A stretch of 64,000 nt of DNA from Alphaproteobacteria bacterium (GCA_022825235.1 JAJDYI010000014.1:1-64000); one strand, 5' to 3'. Positions 16,995-26,050 are shown, counted from the stretch's first letter. Numbers and translations: made by a program. The notes: generated by a model from the letters alone, not told the origin.

Positions 16995-17252
16995 ATGCGT
17001 ACCGTCGTTCGAGCCCGCATTGACGAGAAGACCAAGAACGAGGCTGTCGATGTTCTGAGCGCGATCGGCCTCACCGTGTCCGATGCCTTCCGCATGATGA
17101 TGGTGCGGATTGCGGTCGAGAAGCGCTTGCCCTTCGAGCCGCTGGTGCCAAACGAGGAGACCATCGCAGCCATGGACGCCGCCCGCCGCGGCGACCTGGT
17201 CACGGTCGGCGGCGTCGACAGCCTGACGGCCGACTTCAATGCGGACGATTAG
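16995..17252 (+). CDS. dinJ: RelB/DinJ-family antitoxin, orphan
   Basis: The 85-residue protein has the RelB/DinJ ribbon-helix-helix (MRTVVRARIDEKTKNEA, GLTVSDAFRMMMVRI) and the common tail LPFEPLVPNEETIAAMDAAR. Such proteins neutralise YafQ/RelE-type ribosome-dependent mRNA endonucleases and repress their operon. An AGGGGG ribosome-binding site lies eight bases before the ATG, and a short GGGC...GCCC inverted repeat lies at about 16960-16976. The partner toxin survives only as a start fragment overlapping its 3' end. Confidence 0.9.
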   Translation: MRTVVRARIDEKTKNEAVDVLSAIGLTVSDAFRMMMVRIAVEKRLPFEPLVPNEETIAAMDAARRGDLVTVGGVDSLTADFNADD

Positions 17253-17376
17253 GCGGTCCACTGCTGGTATCGCCAATTGGAGGCTGTGCCCGCACCCATC
17301 ACGTGGCCGAAGGCCGTCCCGACGGGTTCGCATCAGGGCGCCTTTAGCGCTGGCTTCAGGCTGTATCGGGATCTGA
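17239..17376 (+). pseudogene. YafQ/RelE-type toxin stub
   Basis: An ATG 14 nt inside the end of dinJ begins MRTIRRST, the typical start of YafQ-like toxins. The 45-codon frame that follows has no RelE fold residues and stops at 17376. It appears to be the 5' remnant of a deleted or scrambled toxin gene. Confidence 0.5.
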
Positions 17377-17537
17377 ACTGGCCAGTACCGCAGACCTAGG
17401 CGCACTGCGCGACCATTGCCGCCATGCAGGGTCGGTTACCTTTGGCTTTGTCCCGCAGGCGCGGCTTCAGCGGTAGCGCTTCAGCCGCCAGAGGCATCTT
17501 GTCAAGCGGCTTATCGCTGCAGGCTTCGATGTCGGCG

Positions 17538-18044
17538 TCACGGCCGGTTGGCTGGTAGGGCACCGAGTCGTTTTCGCTGGCCCTGGTGCTGGCGCAGGTA
17601 GTCCCGGAACGCGATGAGCCTGGGCAAGGTTTCGCGATCCTTCACGCGGTTCGCGGCCTGCTTGCTTGCGATGATGTCGTCGAGGGAACAGACGGCGATG
17701 CCGTCGACGTCGATGCCGCGTGTCCAGGCATCCTCGAAGCGCTCGATGCCGTCAGGGGCGTACACCAGGTCGATATCAAACGGCCCGTTTTTCAATTGGA
17801 CGAAATCCTTGCCCTGTTCGATTTCTTTCGCTTCCTGATCGCTCAATCGGAACTGCAGTTCGCGCAGCGCTCGCACCAGCGCGCGGCCGTTGTCCAGGGT
17901 CTTGCGGATGAACAGGTCCGCATCCTGGGTGGTGTCCGGGAACCCGTGCAGGAGCGCTCCGCTCTTGCCGATGACCAGGTACGCGACGCCGTGGCGCGCA
18001 CAGGCGTCTCGCAACTCTTCGAGCTGCCGGTAGTCAACGGCCAT
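17538..18044 (-). CDS. Nucleotidyltransferase of a two-gene, TA-like pair
   Basis: The 168-residue protein has a minimal nucleotidyltransferase motif: VIGKSGALLHG then TTQDADLF, with Asp41 and Asp43 as the metal pair, and a third acid in GPFDIDLVY. The pattern is of the AbiEii/MNT-like superfamily. Its start overlaps the end of a small upstream gene by 11 nt (18034-18044), the tight coupling usual for toxin-antitoxin or NTase-accessory pairs. The target of nucleotidyl transfer is unknown. Confidence 0.8.
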   Translation of the reverse strand: MAVDYRQLEELRDACARHGVAYLVIGKSGALLHGFPDTTQDADLFIRKTLDNGRALVRALRELQFRLSDQEAKEIEQGKDFVQLKNGPFDIDLVYAPDGIERFEDAWTRGIDVDGIAVCSLDDIIASKQAANRVKDRETLPRLIAFRDYLRQHQGQRKRLGALPANRP

Positions 18045-18276
18045 AGCCCAGCCATGCCGGCAAGTGCGCTTCACACCATGCCCGGTAAGCCTCCATCGTG
18101 TCGAAGGCCCGGTACGAAGCATCGTCGAGGACCGGTTTGTAGGTCTTCACGAACCCGTACCGCAGATGCTGTTCCAACGGCCGCGCGGCGGCCGCGTCGA
18201 ACTCCGCGCGCCATTCAGGGTCGATGTCGATCGGGTTCTCGAGATTTTCCCGGGGCTGTTCTGCTGGTGACGGCAT
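18034..18276 (-). CDS. Small partner protein of the nucleotidyltransferase (hypothetical)
   Basis: The 80-residue, soluble, acidic and aromatic-rich protein (DPEWRAEFDAAAARPLEQHL, YRAFDTMEAYRAWCEAHLPAW) is not a family I can name. It is translationally coupled to the downstream nucleotidyltransferase by an 11-nt overlap. It may be the antitoxin or accessory subunit of that enzyme, which is inferred from layout only. Confidence 0.65.
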   Translation of the reverse strand: MPSPAEQPRENLENPIDIDPEWRAEFDAAAARPLEQHLRYGFVKTYKPVLDDASYRAFDTMEAYRAWCEAHLPAWLGYGR

Positions 18277-18439
18277 GTTGCAAGTCTACCCAGTGGGCGG
18301 AGTCAGTGGAGCCTGCAGAATCCGTGATCGTGAGATTTCCGAGGCGCGGCGTCGAAAAGCCGGACAGCATCGGCTCATCGCGGCACCGGTTTCCCCTGGG
18401 GCCACATTGCCCGCCAGGCGGTACGCGCCTATCTTGTGG

Positions 18440-18770
18440 GTGCTGGCTTCGGTCGGCTATGGCGATAAACGTCTCATGCAATAGGCGTGTTGGACCCGGG
18501 GGCAGTGCCCGGCGCCTCCACCAGTTTTCCGACCTGTCACGCGGTCGGCCATGGGGGCGATCCAGGATCGACAACCGCTGAAAGATGAGGGCCTTCGCCC
18601 GGCATGGTACCGCCGTGACGGACCGAACTTAAAACTGCCAACGACAACAGTCGTGAGGTTGCTCTCGCTGCCTAACCAGTGAGAGGAACGACAGTTCCAA
18701 GTCCCTTCCGCTTCACACGGTAGGGCGGGGTTCGGGGGCACCCGGCAACAGAAGCCCCCACCGAAGCCCT
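18440..18770 (+). ncRNA. ssrA: tmRNA (ssrA), circularly permuted two-piece alphaproteobacterial type
   Basis: The acceptor piece comes first: a 5-bp T-stem (18496-18500 with 18508-18512) with a 7-nt loop, a 7-nt acceptor strand CGCCTCC (18513-18519), and an encoded ACCA ending at 18523. A 29-nt intervening hairpin follows (CCGACC 18529-18534 with GGTCGG 18543-18548). The coding piece starts at 18553 with GGGGGCG, which pairs with the acceptor strand and leaves the G3-U70 wobble that marks a substrate of alanyl-tRNA synthetase. Helix P2 forms between AACCGC/ATGAG (18573-18589) and CTCAT/GCGTGTT (18473-18491). The tag frame ends in ALAA-stop. The outer ends are approximate. It rescues stalled ribosomes and tags their products. 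Confidence 0.9.
18637..18675 (+). other. tmRNA tag reading frame (ANDNSREVALAA, stop TAA)
   Basis: From a GCC resume codon the tmRNA encodes ANDNSREVALAA then TAA. With the alanine carried by the tmRNA, the appended tag is 13 residues. The AND N-terminus and ALAA end are the conserved SspB/ClpX recognition parts. Confidence 0.88.
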
Positions 18771-18806
18771 TCCCCCGTGACGCTGCCGTGTAGCCCGTGT
18801 GCGCCT

Positions 18807-19358
18807 GTGACTGATCGCCCCCCGCAGATTTCCCGGCTCATCGACTACGAGTCGCTCACCCTGCAGGCGATGCGGGGGGTTGCGCGCAGTGCCCTGGAAC
18901 GTGTCGCAGAGGAAGGTTTGCCGGGTGACCATCACTTCTACATCGAGTTCGACACCACCGCCGACGGTGTGGCGATACCGGACTTCCTGCGGAACCGGTA
19001 TCCCGAACGGATGACCATCGTCCTCCAGCACCAGTTCTCCGGCCTGGAGGTCGCGGCGGAACAGTTCCGGGTCGGTCTCGCGTTCGACGGCGTACCGGCG
19101 ACCCTGACCGTGCCGTTCGTCGCGATCACCGCGTTCATGGATCCCGCGGCACAGTTCGCGGTCCGGTTCGCGCCGGAAGCGCCGAAGCCGGAAGCATCTG
19201 CCGACGCGGCGAGCGGGCACGATGACGCCGGGGCGCCGACCGGTGACACCGCGGCGGAACCTGCGGCCGGCCATCCGGACGGCGTCGTCTCGCTCGAGGC
19301 GTTCCGGACGCGTCGGGGCATGCCGCCGTCGCGAAGAGAGGACAGGGATCCGGCGTGA
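18807..19358 (+). CDS. sspB: ClpXP adaptor SspB (alphaproteobacterial type)
   Basis: The ~183-residue protein has the SspB fold markers: [43 protein letters not shown], and [21 protein letters not shown] disordered Ala/Pro/Asp-rich linker follows, then a short C-terminal segment ([12 protein letters not shown]) that in the family docks on ClpX. SspB binds the ssrA tag and hands tagged proteins to ClpXP. It sits immediately downstream of the tmRNA gene. The GTG at 18807 is favoured because the region before it belongs to the tmRNA; GTG 18777 is an alternative. It overlaps fumarase by four bases. Confidence 0.93.
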   Translation: MTDRPPQISRLIDYESLTLQAMRGVARSALERVAEEGLPGDHHFYIEFDTTADGVAIPDFLRNRYPERMTIVLQHQFSGLEVAAEQFRVGLAFDGVPATLTVPFVAITAFMDPAAQFAVRFAPEAPKPEASADAASGHDDAGAPTGDTAAEPAAGHPDGVVSLEAFRTRRGMPPSRREDRDPA

Positions 19359-20974
19359 CCGACTTCCGTTACTCGGCGCTGTTCCCGCGCGCGGCCGATA
19401 CGACCCCATACCGCAAGCTGACCGGTGACCACGTGGAGGCTTTGACGCTTCGCGGGCGTCCCGCCCTCGCGGTCGACCCGGCGGCCCTGGAGCTCCTCGC
19501 GTTCACGGCGTTTCAGGACATCTCGCACTATCTCCGTCCGTCCCATCTCGCGCAGCTCCGCGCCATCCTCGACGACCCGTCCGCATCGGCGAACGACCGC
19601 TACGTCGCGCTGACGCTCCTCAAGAACGCGAACACCGCGGCAGGTGGCGTCCTGCCGATGTGCCAGGACACCGGCACCGCGATCGTGGTCGGCCACAAGG
19701 GCGAGCAGGTCTGGACCGGGGGCAAGGACCGGGAGGCGCTGTCCCGCGGCATCTACCGGGCCTACACCGAAACCAGCCTGCGCTACAGTCAGCTGGCGCC
19801 GCTCTCGATGCACGAGGAGGTGAACACCCGTACCAACCTGCCCGCGCAGATCGATCTGTACGCCGACGCCGGCGATGCCTTCGAGTTCCTGTTCATCGCC
19901 AAGGGAGGGGGCTCCGCGAACAAGTCGTTCTTCTACCAGGCCATGCCGTCCGTCCTGCGGACCGGCCGGCTGCTCGAGTTCCTGGAGGAGCCGATCCGCT
20001 CGATCGGGACCGCGGCCTGCCCGCCGTACCACCTCGCCGTGGTCATCGGCGGCCTTTCGGCGGAAATGACCATGAAGACCCTCAAGCTGGCAAGCTGCCG
20101 GGAGCTCGACGACCTGCCGGCCGACGGCAGCCCGGAGGGCCGGGCGTTCCGGGACCGCGACATGGAGCAGTCGGTGCTCGAGATGACCCGGTCCTTCGGC
20201 ATCGGCGCCCAGTTCGGCGGCCGGTATTTCTGCCACGATGTCCGGGTCATCCGGCTCCCGCGCCACGGTGCCAGCCTGCCGATCGGCGTCGGGGTGAGCT
20301 GCGGCGCGGACCGCCAGGCGCGCGCGAGGATCACGGCGGAGGGCGTGTTCCTGGAGGAGCTGGAACGGAATCCCGCGCGGTTCCTTCCCGAGGTCGGGAG
20401 CGAGGTGCTCGAAGGCGAGGCGGTCGAAATCGACCTCAACCGGCCGATGCGCGAGATCCGGGCCGAGCTGTCCAGGCACCCGGTGCGAACCCGGCTGTCG
20501 CTGTCCGGTCCGATGGTGGTCGCGCGCGACCTCGCGCACGGGATGCTGAAGGAACACCTCGAGCGGGAGGGGGCGCTGCCCGACTACATCCGGGACCACC
20601 CGGTCTACTATGCCGGGCCCGCCAAGACGCCGGCTGGCCTTCCGACCGGGTCGTTCGGTCCGACGACGGCCGGGCGGATGGACAGCTACGTCGACCAGTT
20701 TCAGGAAGCGGGGGGCAGCCTGGTCATGCTCGCCAAGGGCAACCGGTCGCGCGCGGTCGTCGATGCGTGCCGCACCCACGGCGGCTTCTACCTGGGCTCG
20801 ATCGGGGGTCCCGGCGCGGAGTTGGCCGCGCGGAACATCAAGCAGGTGGAATGCCTCGCCTACGAGGAGCTCGGCATGGAAGCCGTGTGGCGTATCCAGG
20901 TGGAAGATTTCCCCGCGTTCGTGGTGATCGACGACAAGGGCAACGACTTCTTCGAGGAGTTCGGCCTGTCCTGA
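19355..20974 (+). CDS. fumA: Fumarate hydratase class I
   Basis: This 539-residue class I, oxygen-sensitive [4Fe-4S] fumarase interconverts fumarate and malate in the TCA cycle. Visible markers are [13 protein letters not shown] with the first cluster Cys, [30 protein letters not shown] with a second Cys, [11 protein letters not shown], and the C-terminal beta domain [15 protein letters not shown] and KGNRSRAV. The GTG start overlaps the sspB stop (GTGA), so the two genes are translationally coupled. Confidence 0.96.
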   Translation: MTDFRYSALFPRAADTTPYRKLTGDHVEALTLRGRPALAVDPAALELLAFTAFQDISHYLRPSHLAQLRAILDDPSASANDRYVALTLLKNANTAAGGVLPMCQDTGTAIVVGHKGEQVWTGGKDREALSRGIYRAYTETSLRYSQLAPLSMHEEVNTRTNLPAQIDLYADAGDAFEFLFIAKGGGSANKSFFYQAMPSVLRTGRLLEFLEEPIRSIGTAACPPYHLAVVIGGLSAEMTMKTLKLASCRELDDLPADGSPEGRAFRDRDMEQSVLEMTRSFGIGAQFGGRYFCHDVRVIRLPRHGASLPIGVGVSCGADRQARARITAEGVFLEELERNPARFLPEVGSEVLEGEAVEIDLNRPMREIRAELSRHPVRTRLSLSGPMVVARDLAHGMLKEHLEREGALPDYIRDHPVYYAGPAKTPAGLPTGSFGPTTAGRMDSYVDQFQEAGGSLVMLAKGNRSRAVVDACRTHGGFYLGSIGGPGAELAARNIKQVECLAYEELGMEAVWRIQVEDFPAFVVIDDKGNDFFEEFGLS

Positions 20975-21074
20975 CCGCCCTTCGGCTGCCTTGAGCGCAG
21001 GCGGCCGACCCGGAACTCCCGCGGATCGCCGCGCCGTGTCGTGACCGGTGCCCCGACCGCGGCCCGAGGCGCCG

Positions 21075-23402
21075 TCAGGGAGTCTTTGTCTTACCCGGCC
21101 TGACCAGCCAGGCGCCCAGGGCCGGCAGCAGGACGACCGCCCCGATCATGTTGACCAGGAACATGAACGTCAGCACCGTGCCCACATCGGCCTGGAACTT
21201 CAGCGGCGCGACGATCCACGTCGCGACCCCGACGGCCAGGGTGAGGGCGGTGAGCACGACCCCCGCTCCGGTGGTCGCCAGCGTCCGCTCGTAGGCCGTG
21301 GCGAAGTCGAGGCCCTCCGCGAGCAGAGTGCGGAGCCGCCCGTAGATGTAGATGCCGTAGTCCACCCCGATCCCCGCCCCGAGCGCCACGACCGGCAGGG
21401 TGGACACCTTGAGGCCGATCTCGAGCAGCCCCATGAGGGCGTAGGCGAGCAGGGAGACGACCGCGAGCGGCGCAATGATGCACACGGTCGCTGCCGCCGA
21501 CCGGAAGGAGAGCAGGCACAGCACGATGACCGCGGCGTACACGTAGGCGAGGATTGGGAACTGCGAAGCTGCCACCTCTTCGTTGGTCGCCGCCATCACT
21601 CCGACGTTGCCGGAGGCAAGCCGGAACGCGATGCGGTCGTCCGGGTTCGCGGCGTCGAATGCCTTCACCGCGTCGACCACGCGCTCGATGGTCTCGGCCT
21701 TGTGGTCGGCCGTGTAGATCGACACCGGCATGACGCTGCAGTCGAGGTTGAGCAGCCCGCTGCTCGTCGGCACCGGGGAGACGGACTGCACGATCATGTA
21801 GCGATTGCGGGGGACGGTCCGCCACTTGAGGTTGCCCTCGTTCCACATCGCGTTGATGCTGCTCATGGTGCCGGCCAGCCCGCGCACCGACTGGACGCCC
21901 TCCACGTTGCGGACGTGCCATTCGAAAGCGTCGAGGGCGCGCATCACGTCGTAGTCGATGCAGCCCTCCGCCACCGTCTCCACGATCACCGTCAGGACAT
22001 CCACGCCGATGTCGAAGCGTTCAGTGATCACGGCCGAATCGAGGTTGTAGACGGACTCGGCCCGCAGCTCCGGCACGCCCTGGTGCTCGTCGCCAATCCG
22101 TACTTCGGGTGCCACGTACGCGCCGCCGGCCAGGAGCACCAGGGCCACGCCGATCACGGCGGCGGCGGGCCCCCGGTGCGCGAGGCGCGCCATCCGCGAC
22201 CACACCGGCTGCAGCAGGTCGTCGCGCTCGCGGGTCGCGCGGCGCTGCGCGTCGCTCGTCTCGAAGTACGAGAGCAGCACCGGCAGCAGCGCGAGATTGG
22301 TGAGGATGATCGCCGCCACCCCGAGGCTCGCGGTCATGGCGATCTCCTTCATGACCTGGACCTCGATGAACGAGATGGTGATGAAGCCCACCGAATCGGA
22401 GGCCAGCGCGACCGCGCCCGGCAGCAGGAGGCGGCGGACGCTCGCCCGCGCGGCCGCAAGAGCGGTGGCGCCGCCCGCTTCCTCCGCGCGCATCGCGCTC
22501 ACCATCTGGACCCCGTGGCTCACGCCGATCGCGAACACGAGGAACGGCACCAGGATGGACATCGGATCGACGCCGAAACCCAGCGCTGTGACGCCGCCGA
22601 GCTGCCAGACCACGGCGACCAGGGAACAGGCGAGCGGCGGTATCGTCAGCCGGAGCGACCGGGTGTAGGCGTAGACGAACAGCGCGGTGATCAGGACCGC
22701 GATCCCGAAGAACGCGACCACCCGGGTCGCGCCCGCCGCGATGTCGCCCACCACCTTGGCGAACCCGATGACGTGCAGGTCGACGTGCACCTCCACGTCC
22801 GCGTCCGCGGTGACCGACTGGCGGATTCGTTCCAGCTCACCCGCGACCTCGATGTAGTCAAGCCGCTCGCCGGTGTTAGGGTGGAACTCCTGCAGCTTGG
22901 CGGCCACGATCGCGCCGGTGAAGTCGTTGGCCACCAGGCGTCCGACGAGGCCGGCCTTGATGATGTTCTCCCGTACCCCGGCAAAGCCCGCTTCGTTGGG
23001 CTCGAAGTCCACCGGCAGCACGTTTCCGGCCGCGACGCCATCCTCCACCACCTCGATGAACCGCACGTTCGGCGTGAGGATCGAGAACACCTGGGTCCGG
23101 TCGACGCCCGGCAGGAAGAACGTCGCATCGGTCACCTGCCGGAGCGCCTCGAAGAAACCGGGCGTGAACATGTCGCCGTTGCGCGCCATCACCGCGATCA
23201 GGACGCGGTCGGCGCCGCCGAACTCCTCGCGGTACTCGAGGAAGGTCTGCATGTACTCGTGCTCGACGGGTACCAGCTTGGTGAAGCCAGCATCCACGCG
23301 CAGCCCAGTCGCGGACCATCCCATCGCGATGGTGACGAGCGCGAACGCCGCGAGCACGAGCGGGCGGCGGGCGAACAGGAGCCGTTCGATGCGCTCCGTC
23401 AC
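21075..23402 (-). CDS. RND/MMPL family transporter
   Basis: The 775-residue inner-membrane protein has the MMPL/RND layout: one N-terminal helix (residues ~13-33), a large periplasmic loop, five or six helices, a second loop and a C-terminal helix cluster. Characteristic helices include FLVFAIGVSHGVQMVSAM and VVALGAGIGVDYGIYIYGRL, with the acidic and Gly residues of the proton relay. It is the last gene of a minus-strand operon with DUF1302, DUF1329 and YCF48-like genes. This quartet recurs in bacteria that handle lipids, sterols or other hydrophobic compounds, so export or import of such a molecule is likely; the substrate is unknown. Confidence 0.92.
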   Translation of the reverse strand: MTERIERLLFARRPLVLAAFALVTIAMGWSATGLRVDAGFTKLVPVEHEYMQTFLEYREEFGGADRVLIAVMARNGDMFTPGFFEALRQVTDATFFLPGVDRTQVFSILTPNVRFIEVVEDGVAAGNVLPVDFEPNEAGFAGVRENIIKAGLVGRLVANDFTGAIVAAKLQEFHPNTGERLDYIEVAGELERIRQSVTADADVEVHVDLHVIGFAKVVGDIAAGATRVVAFFGIAVLITALFVYAYTRSLRLTIPPLACSLVAVVWQLGGVTALGFGVDPMSILVPFLVFAIGVSHGVQMVSAMRAEEAGGATALAAARASVRRLLLPGAVALASDSVGFITISFIEVQVMKEIAMTASLGVAAIILTNLALLPVLLSYFETSDAQRRATRERDDLLQPVWSRMARLAHRGPAAAVIGVALVLLAGGAYVAPEVRIGDEHQGVPELRAESVYNLDSAVITERFDIGVDVLTVIVETVAEGCIDYDVMRALDAFEWHVRNVEGVQSVRGLAGTMSSINAMWNEGNLKWRTVPRNRYMIVQSVSPVPTSSGLLNLDCSVMPVSIYTADHKAETIERVVDAVKAFDAANPDDRIAFRLASGNVGVMAATNEEVAASQFPILAYVYAAVIVLCLLSFRSAAATVCIIAPLAVVSLLAYALMGLLEIGLKVSTLPVVALGAGIGVDYGIYIYGRLRTLLAEGLDFATAYERTLATTGAGVVLTALTLAVGVATWIVAPLKFQADVGTVLTFMFLVNMIGAVVLLPALGAWLVRPGKTKTP

Positions 23403-23510
23403 GGGCTCGCCCTGCCGACGGCGCCCTTCGTCACCCCGGCGCGCGCGCGGCTCGTTTGGCGGTGCCTGCGCACATGCGGCGAGAGGACGGCCACGGCCTC
23501 CATCGGGGAG

Positions 23511-24524
23511 CTAGTCGGCGCCCGGCCAGCGCCGGACGCCGAATTCTCCGACCAGCAGCACGCCGCCGTCCGAGAGCGGCAGCGCCGCCAAGATCCCTGC
23601 ACGCGACTCCAGCCTGTGGCCGGCCATGCTGTGCCCATCGTCGTCGCTGGTGAGCACGCTGCCTTCCAGGCCGGTCACGACGATCCGACCGGACGGGAGC
23701 CGGACGGCTCCGGTCAGGGTCGCACGGGTGCGGGTGGTCACCTCCGCCCAGGTCTCGCCGCCGTCCGCGGAGCGGAACAGATGGCCCTTGAGCCCCGCCA
23801 GCAGCACCTGGTCCTCGTCGAGCGCGAGCCCGCCGAACCACGAGCCGGCGTAGGGCGAGGACAGTTCGCGCCAGTTCGCGCCGCCGTCGTCGGAGCGGTA
23901 CGCGACCCCGGCCTCCGCGGCGATGAACAGGCGTTGCGACGGCGGCCGCGACGGATCAGTCGCCGGTCCCGCCGCGGGTACCAGCGCGTTCAGGTGGAAG
24001 TCGTTCGCGCTGATGGTCCGCGAGGTCCAGGTCTCGCCGCCATCCTCGGTCGCTAGGAAGTAGCCGTAGGCCCCGACCGCGAAGCCGGTGTCCGCATCGC
24101 GAAACCAGACGTCGAGCAGGGGGAGTTCCTCCTCCGGCGCCTGGTGCACCATCGACCAGGTCGCACCGCCGTCGCCGGTACGGAGGATCACCGCGTCGTG
24201 TCCCACGGCCCAGCCCGTGTGCTCGTCGTGCATGTGGACCGCCGTGAGCAGGACGCGGGTGGGCACCTCGGCCTGCGTCCAGCTGGCGCCGTCGTCGGTG
24301 GATACCAGCACGTGGCCACGTGCCCCCACCACCACCAGCCGCGAGCCGACCGCGGCGCCGTCGAGCAGCAGGGATTCGATCGCGAGCGGCGCCTGTACGG
24401 CTGCCTCGGCGCCCGCGCTCCCCGGCGCGAGAAGGGCCAGCAGGCCGACGATCGTCAGGTGCGGCGTCGGTCGGCGCGAGCGAGCGCGGGCCGGGGCGCC
24501 CCGGACCGGCAGTGCGGGTCCCAT
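23511..24524 (-). CDS. YCF48-related beta-propeller protein, secreted
   Basis: The ~337-residue protein has an N-terminal signal-like segment (LTIVGLLALLAPGSAGA) and a series of BNR/sialidase-type repeats (STDDGASWTQAEVP, RTGDGGATWSMV, ATEDGGETWTSR, RSADGGETWAEV). This is the YCF48/Hcf136-like seven-bladed propeller. It should be periplasmic and may be an accessory or assembly factor for the MMPL transporter encoded next. The start at 24524 is preferred because it places the signal peptide near the N-terminus. Confidence 0.88.
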   Translation of the reverse strand: MGPALPVRGAPARARSRRPTPHLTIVGLLALLAPGSAGAEAAVQAPLAIESLLLDGAAVGSRLVVVGARGHVLVSTDDGASWTQAEVPTRVLLTAVHMHDEHTGWAVGHDAVILRTGDGGATWSMVHQAPEEELPLLDVWFRDADTGFAVGAYGYFLATEDGGETWTSRTISANDFHLNALVPAAGPATDPSRPPSQRLFIAAEAGVAYRSDDGGANWRELSSPYAGSWFGGLALDEDQVLLAGLKGHLFRSADGGETWAEVTTRTRATLTGAVRLPSGRIVVTGLEGSVLTSDDDGHSMAGHRLESRAGILAALPLSDGGVLLVGEFGVRRWPGAD

Positions 24525-24658
24525 CCGCGGCGCTGCGCACGGGACTGTCACGCCCCCGGCGCAAACGCCGCGCGCTTCACGCGTCCAGGTGGACCGGAAC
24601 GGGCTCACCCCGGGGTGGCAGCCGAGGCAGCCGTCGTTTCAGCCGTTCAGTGCCGCGT

Positions 24659-26038
24659 TCACCGCCGACCTTCGCGGCGCAGCGCCGCGGGCGTGAAGTC
24701 GCGTGATGTCAGGCCCGAGTCCCACGTGCACATCGGGAACTCGTTGTCGAGGCCGAAGGCAAGGTAGCGCCCGGCCTGGAGATCGGTGTGCACCTCGAGC
24801 GTCGACCACATCAGCGGCTTCTCGTAGTAGTTGACGACGTGGGCCTCCGACACCCGCCAGAGCTGGTCGCGGCTGTCGTAGATGTCCCCGACCATGATCT
24901 GCCACGAATCCTCGTCGACGTACAGGGTGCGCCGCTTGTAGATGTGGGTCGCGCCCTCCTTGAGCGTGGCTTCCACCACCCAGACCCGGTGCAGCTCGTA
25001 GCGCAGCAGTTCCGGGTTGACGTGCAAGGGGTGGAGGATGTCGGTGAAGGCGAGGTCGCCGCCATGCAGCCGGTACGAGTTGTACGGGACGTACAGTTCG
25101 CGCTTGCCGACCAGCTCCCAGTCGTAGCGGTCCACGGCCCCGTTGAACATGTCGAACTGGTCCGCAGTCCGCAGGCCGTCGGCCGACGTGCCCGGGTTGT
25201 CGTAGGCGATGTTCGGCGCCCGCCGTACCCGGCGCTGGCCGGGGTTGTAGGTCCAGGCGTTCCGCGGCTCGCGGAACTGGTTCATGGTCTCGTGCACCAG
25301 GACGATATCGCCCGCGAGCCGGGCCGGCGCGAGCGTTTCCTGCTTGAACAGGATCATCGTGTTGCCGAGTTCGTCCAGCGTCATGTCCGGGAGCGAGTAG
25401 CGCAGCTCGATCTCGAGGCTCTGCTTCACCAGCGTGAAGTCGCCGCCGCGGGTGACGGCGGCCTGCCCGATGACGCACGCTACCGACTCGCCCCGGTAGC
25501 GCAGCAGGTGGTTCCAGATCACCTCCAGGCCGTTGGCGGGAATCGGGAACGGGATGCCGATTACCGCATCACCCACGCCGTTGCCATCGTCCACGAGCCT
25601 GGCGGTGGCGGCGACGTCCCGGGTGGCGTCGTAGATCCGTTGGGGAACCGACGCGCTCCGCCGGGTCGGATAGACCTGCATGTTGAAACTCGGATACGTC
25701 TCCAACAGGCGCTGGTGTCCGATCGAGAGCCGGTCGCGGTGCTCATCCAGGTTGCCGGCGTCGATGACGAACAGCGGCGCATCGGCGGCGTACGGATCGC
25801 GGTGATGCTCGCCGACGCTGTAGCCGGCCGGCGGCTCCGTGATGCCGCCGGTCCACTCCGGGATGGTGCCGTCGGCATTGCCGGCCCGTTCGCCGCCCAG
25901 CGGCGTGAGGTCGGCGCCGAGCCGCGCAATCTCCTCCGCCGGGATCTCGGCGGAGGCAGGGGTGGCGAGGACGCAGCCGAGGACGAGGGCAGCGCCCAGA
26001 CGAAGCGTGGTCGAACTCGTGTCATTCATGGCGTTCAT
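24659..26038 (-). CDS. DUF1329 outer-membrane lipoprotein-sorting-like protein
   Basis: The 459-residue protein has a signal peptide (TLRLGAALVLGCVLATPASA) and the DUF1329 pattern: LTPLGGERAGNADGTIPEWTGG near the mature start, and tryptophan-rich strands such as RAPNIAYDNPGTS, FDMFNGAVDRYDWELVGKRE and RRTLYVDEDSWQIMVGDIYD. The fold is LolA/LolB-like, suited to carrying a lipid through the periplasm. It begins 12 nt after the DUF1302 stop, in the same operon as the MMPL transporter. The cargo is unknown. Confidence 0.93.
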   Translation of the reverse strand: MNAMNDTSSTTLRLGAALVLGCVLATPASAEIPAEEIARLGADLTPLGGERAGNADGTIPEWTGGITEPPAGYSVGEHHRDPYAADAPLFVIDAGNLDEHRDRLSIGHQRLLETYPSFNMQVYPTRRSASVPQRIYDATRDVAATARLVDDGNGVGDAVIGIPFPIPANGLEVIWNHLLRYRGESVACVIGQAAVTRGGDFTLVKQSLEIELRYSLPDMTLDELGNTMILFKQETLAPARLAGDIVLVHETMNQFREPRNAWTYNPGQRRVRRAPNIAYDNPGTSADGLRTADQFDMFNGAVDRYDWELVGKRELYVPYNSYRLHGGDLAFTDILHPLHVNPELLRYELHRVWVVEATLKEGATHIYKRRTLYVDEDSWQIMVGDIYDSRDQLWRVSEAHVVNYYEKPLMWSTLEVHTDLQAGRYLAFGLDNEFPMCTWDSGLTSRDFTPAALRREGRR

Positions 26039-26050
26039 GGCCTCGGATCC

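Noticed and set aside
17586-18581. A 331-codon open frame on the plus strand
   Set aside because: It is antisense to the nucleotidyltransferase pair and runs into the tmRNA gene; no protein family resemblance.
18457-18741. Short open frames across the tmRNA gene
   Set aside because: The RNA secondary structure and tag frame explain this region better than any protein frame.
21048-24056. A 1002-codon open frame on the plus strand
   Set aside because: It lies antisense to the MMPL and YCF48 genes, which have clear family motifs. Its translation is His/Arg/Asp-rich without family resemblance, a usual artefact of high-GC DNA.
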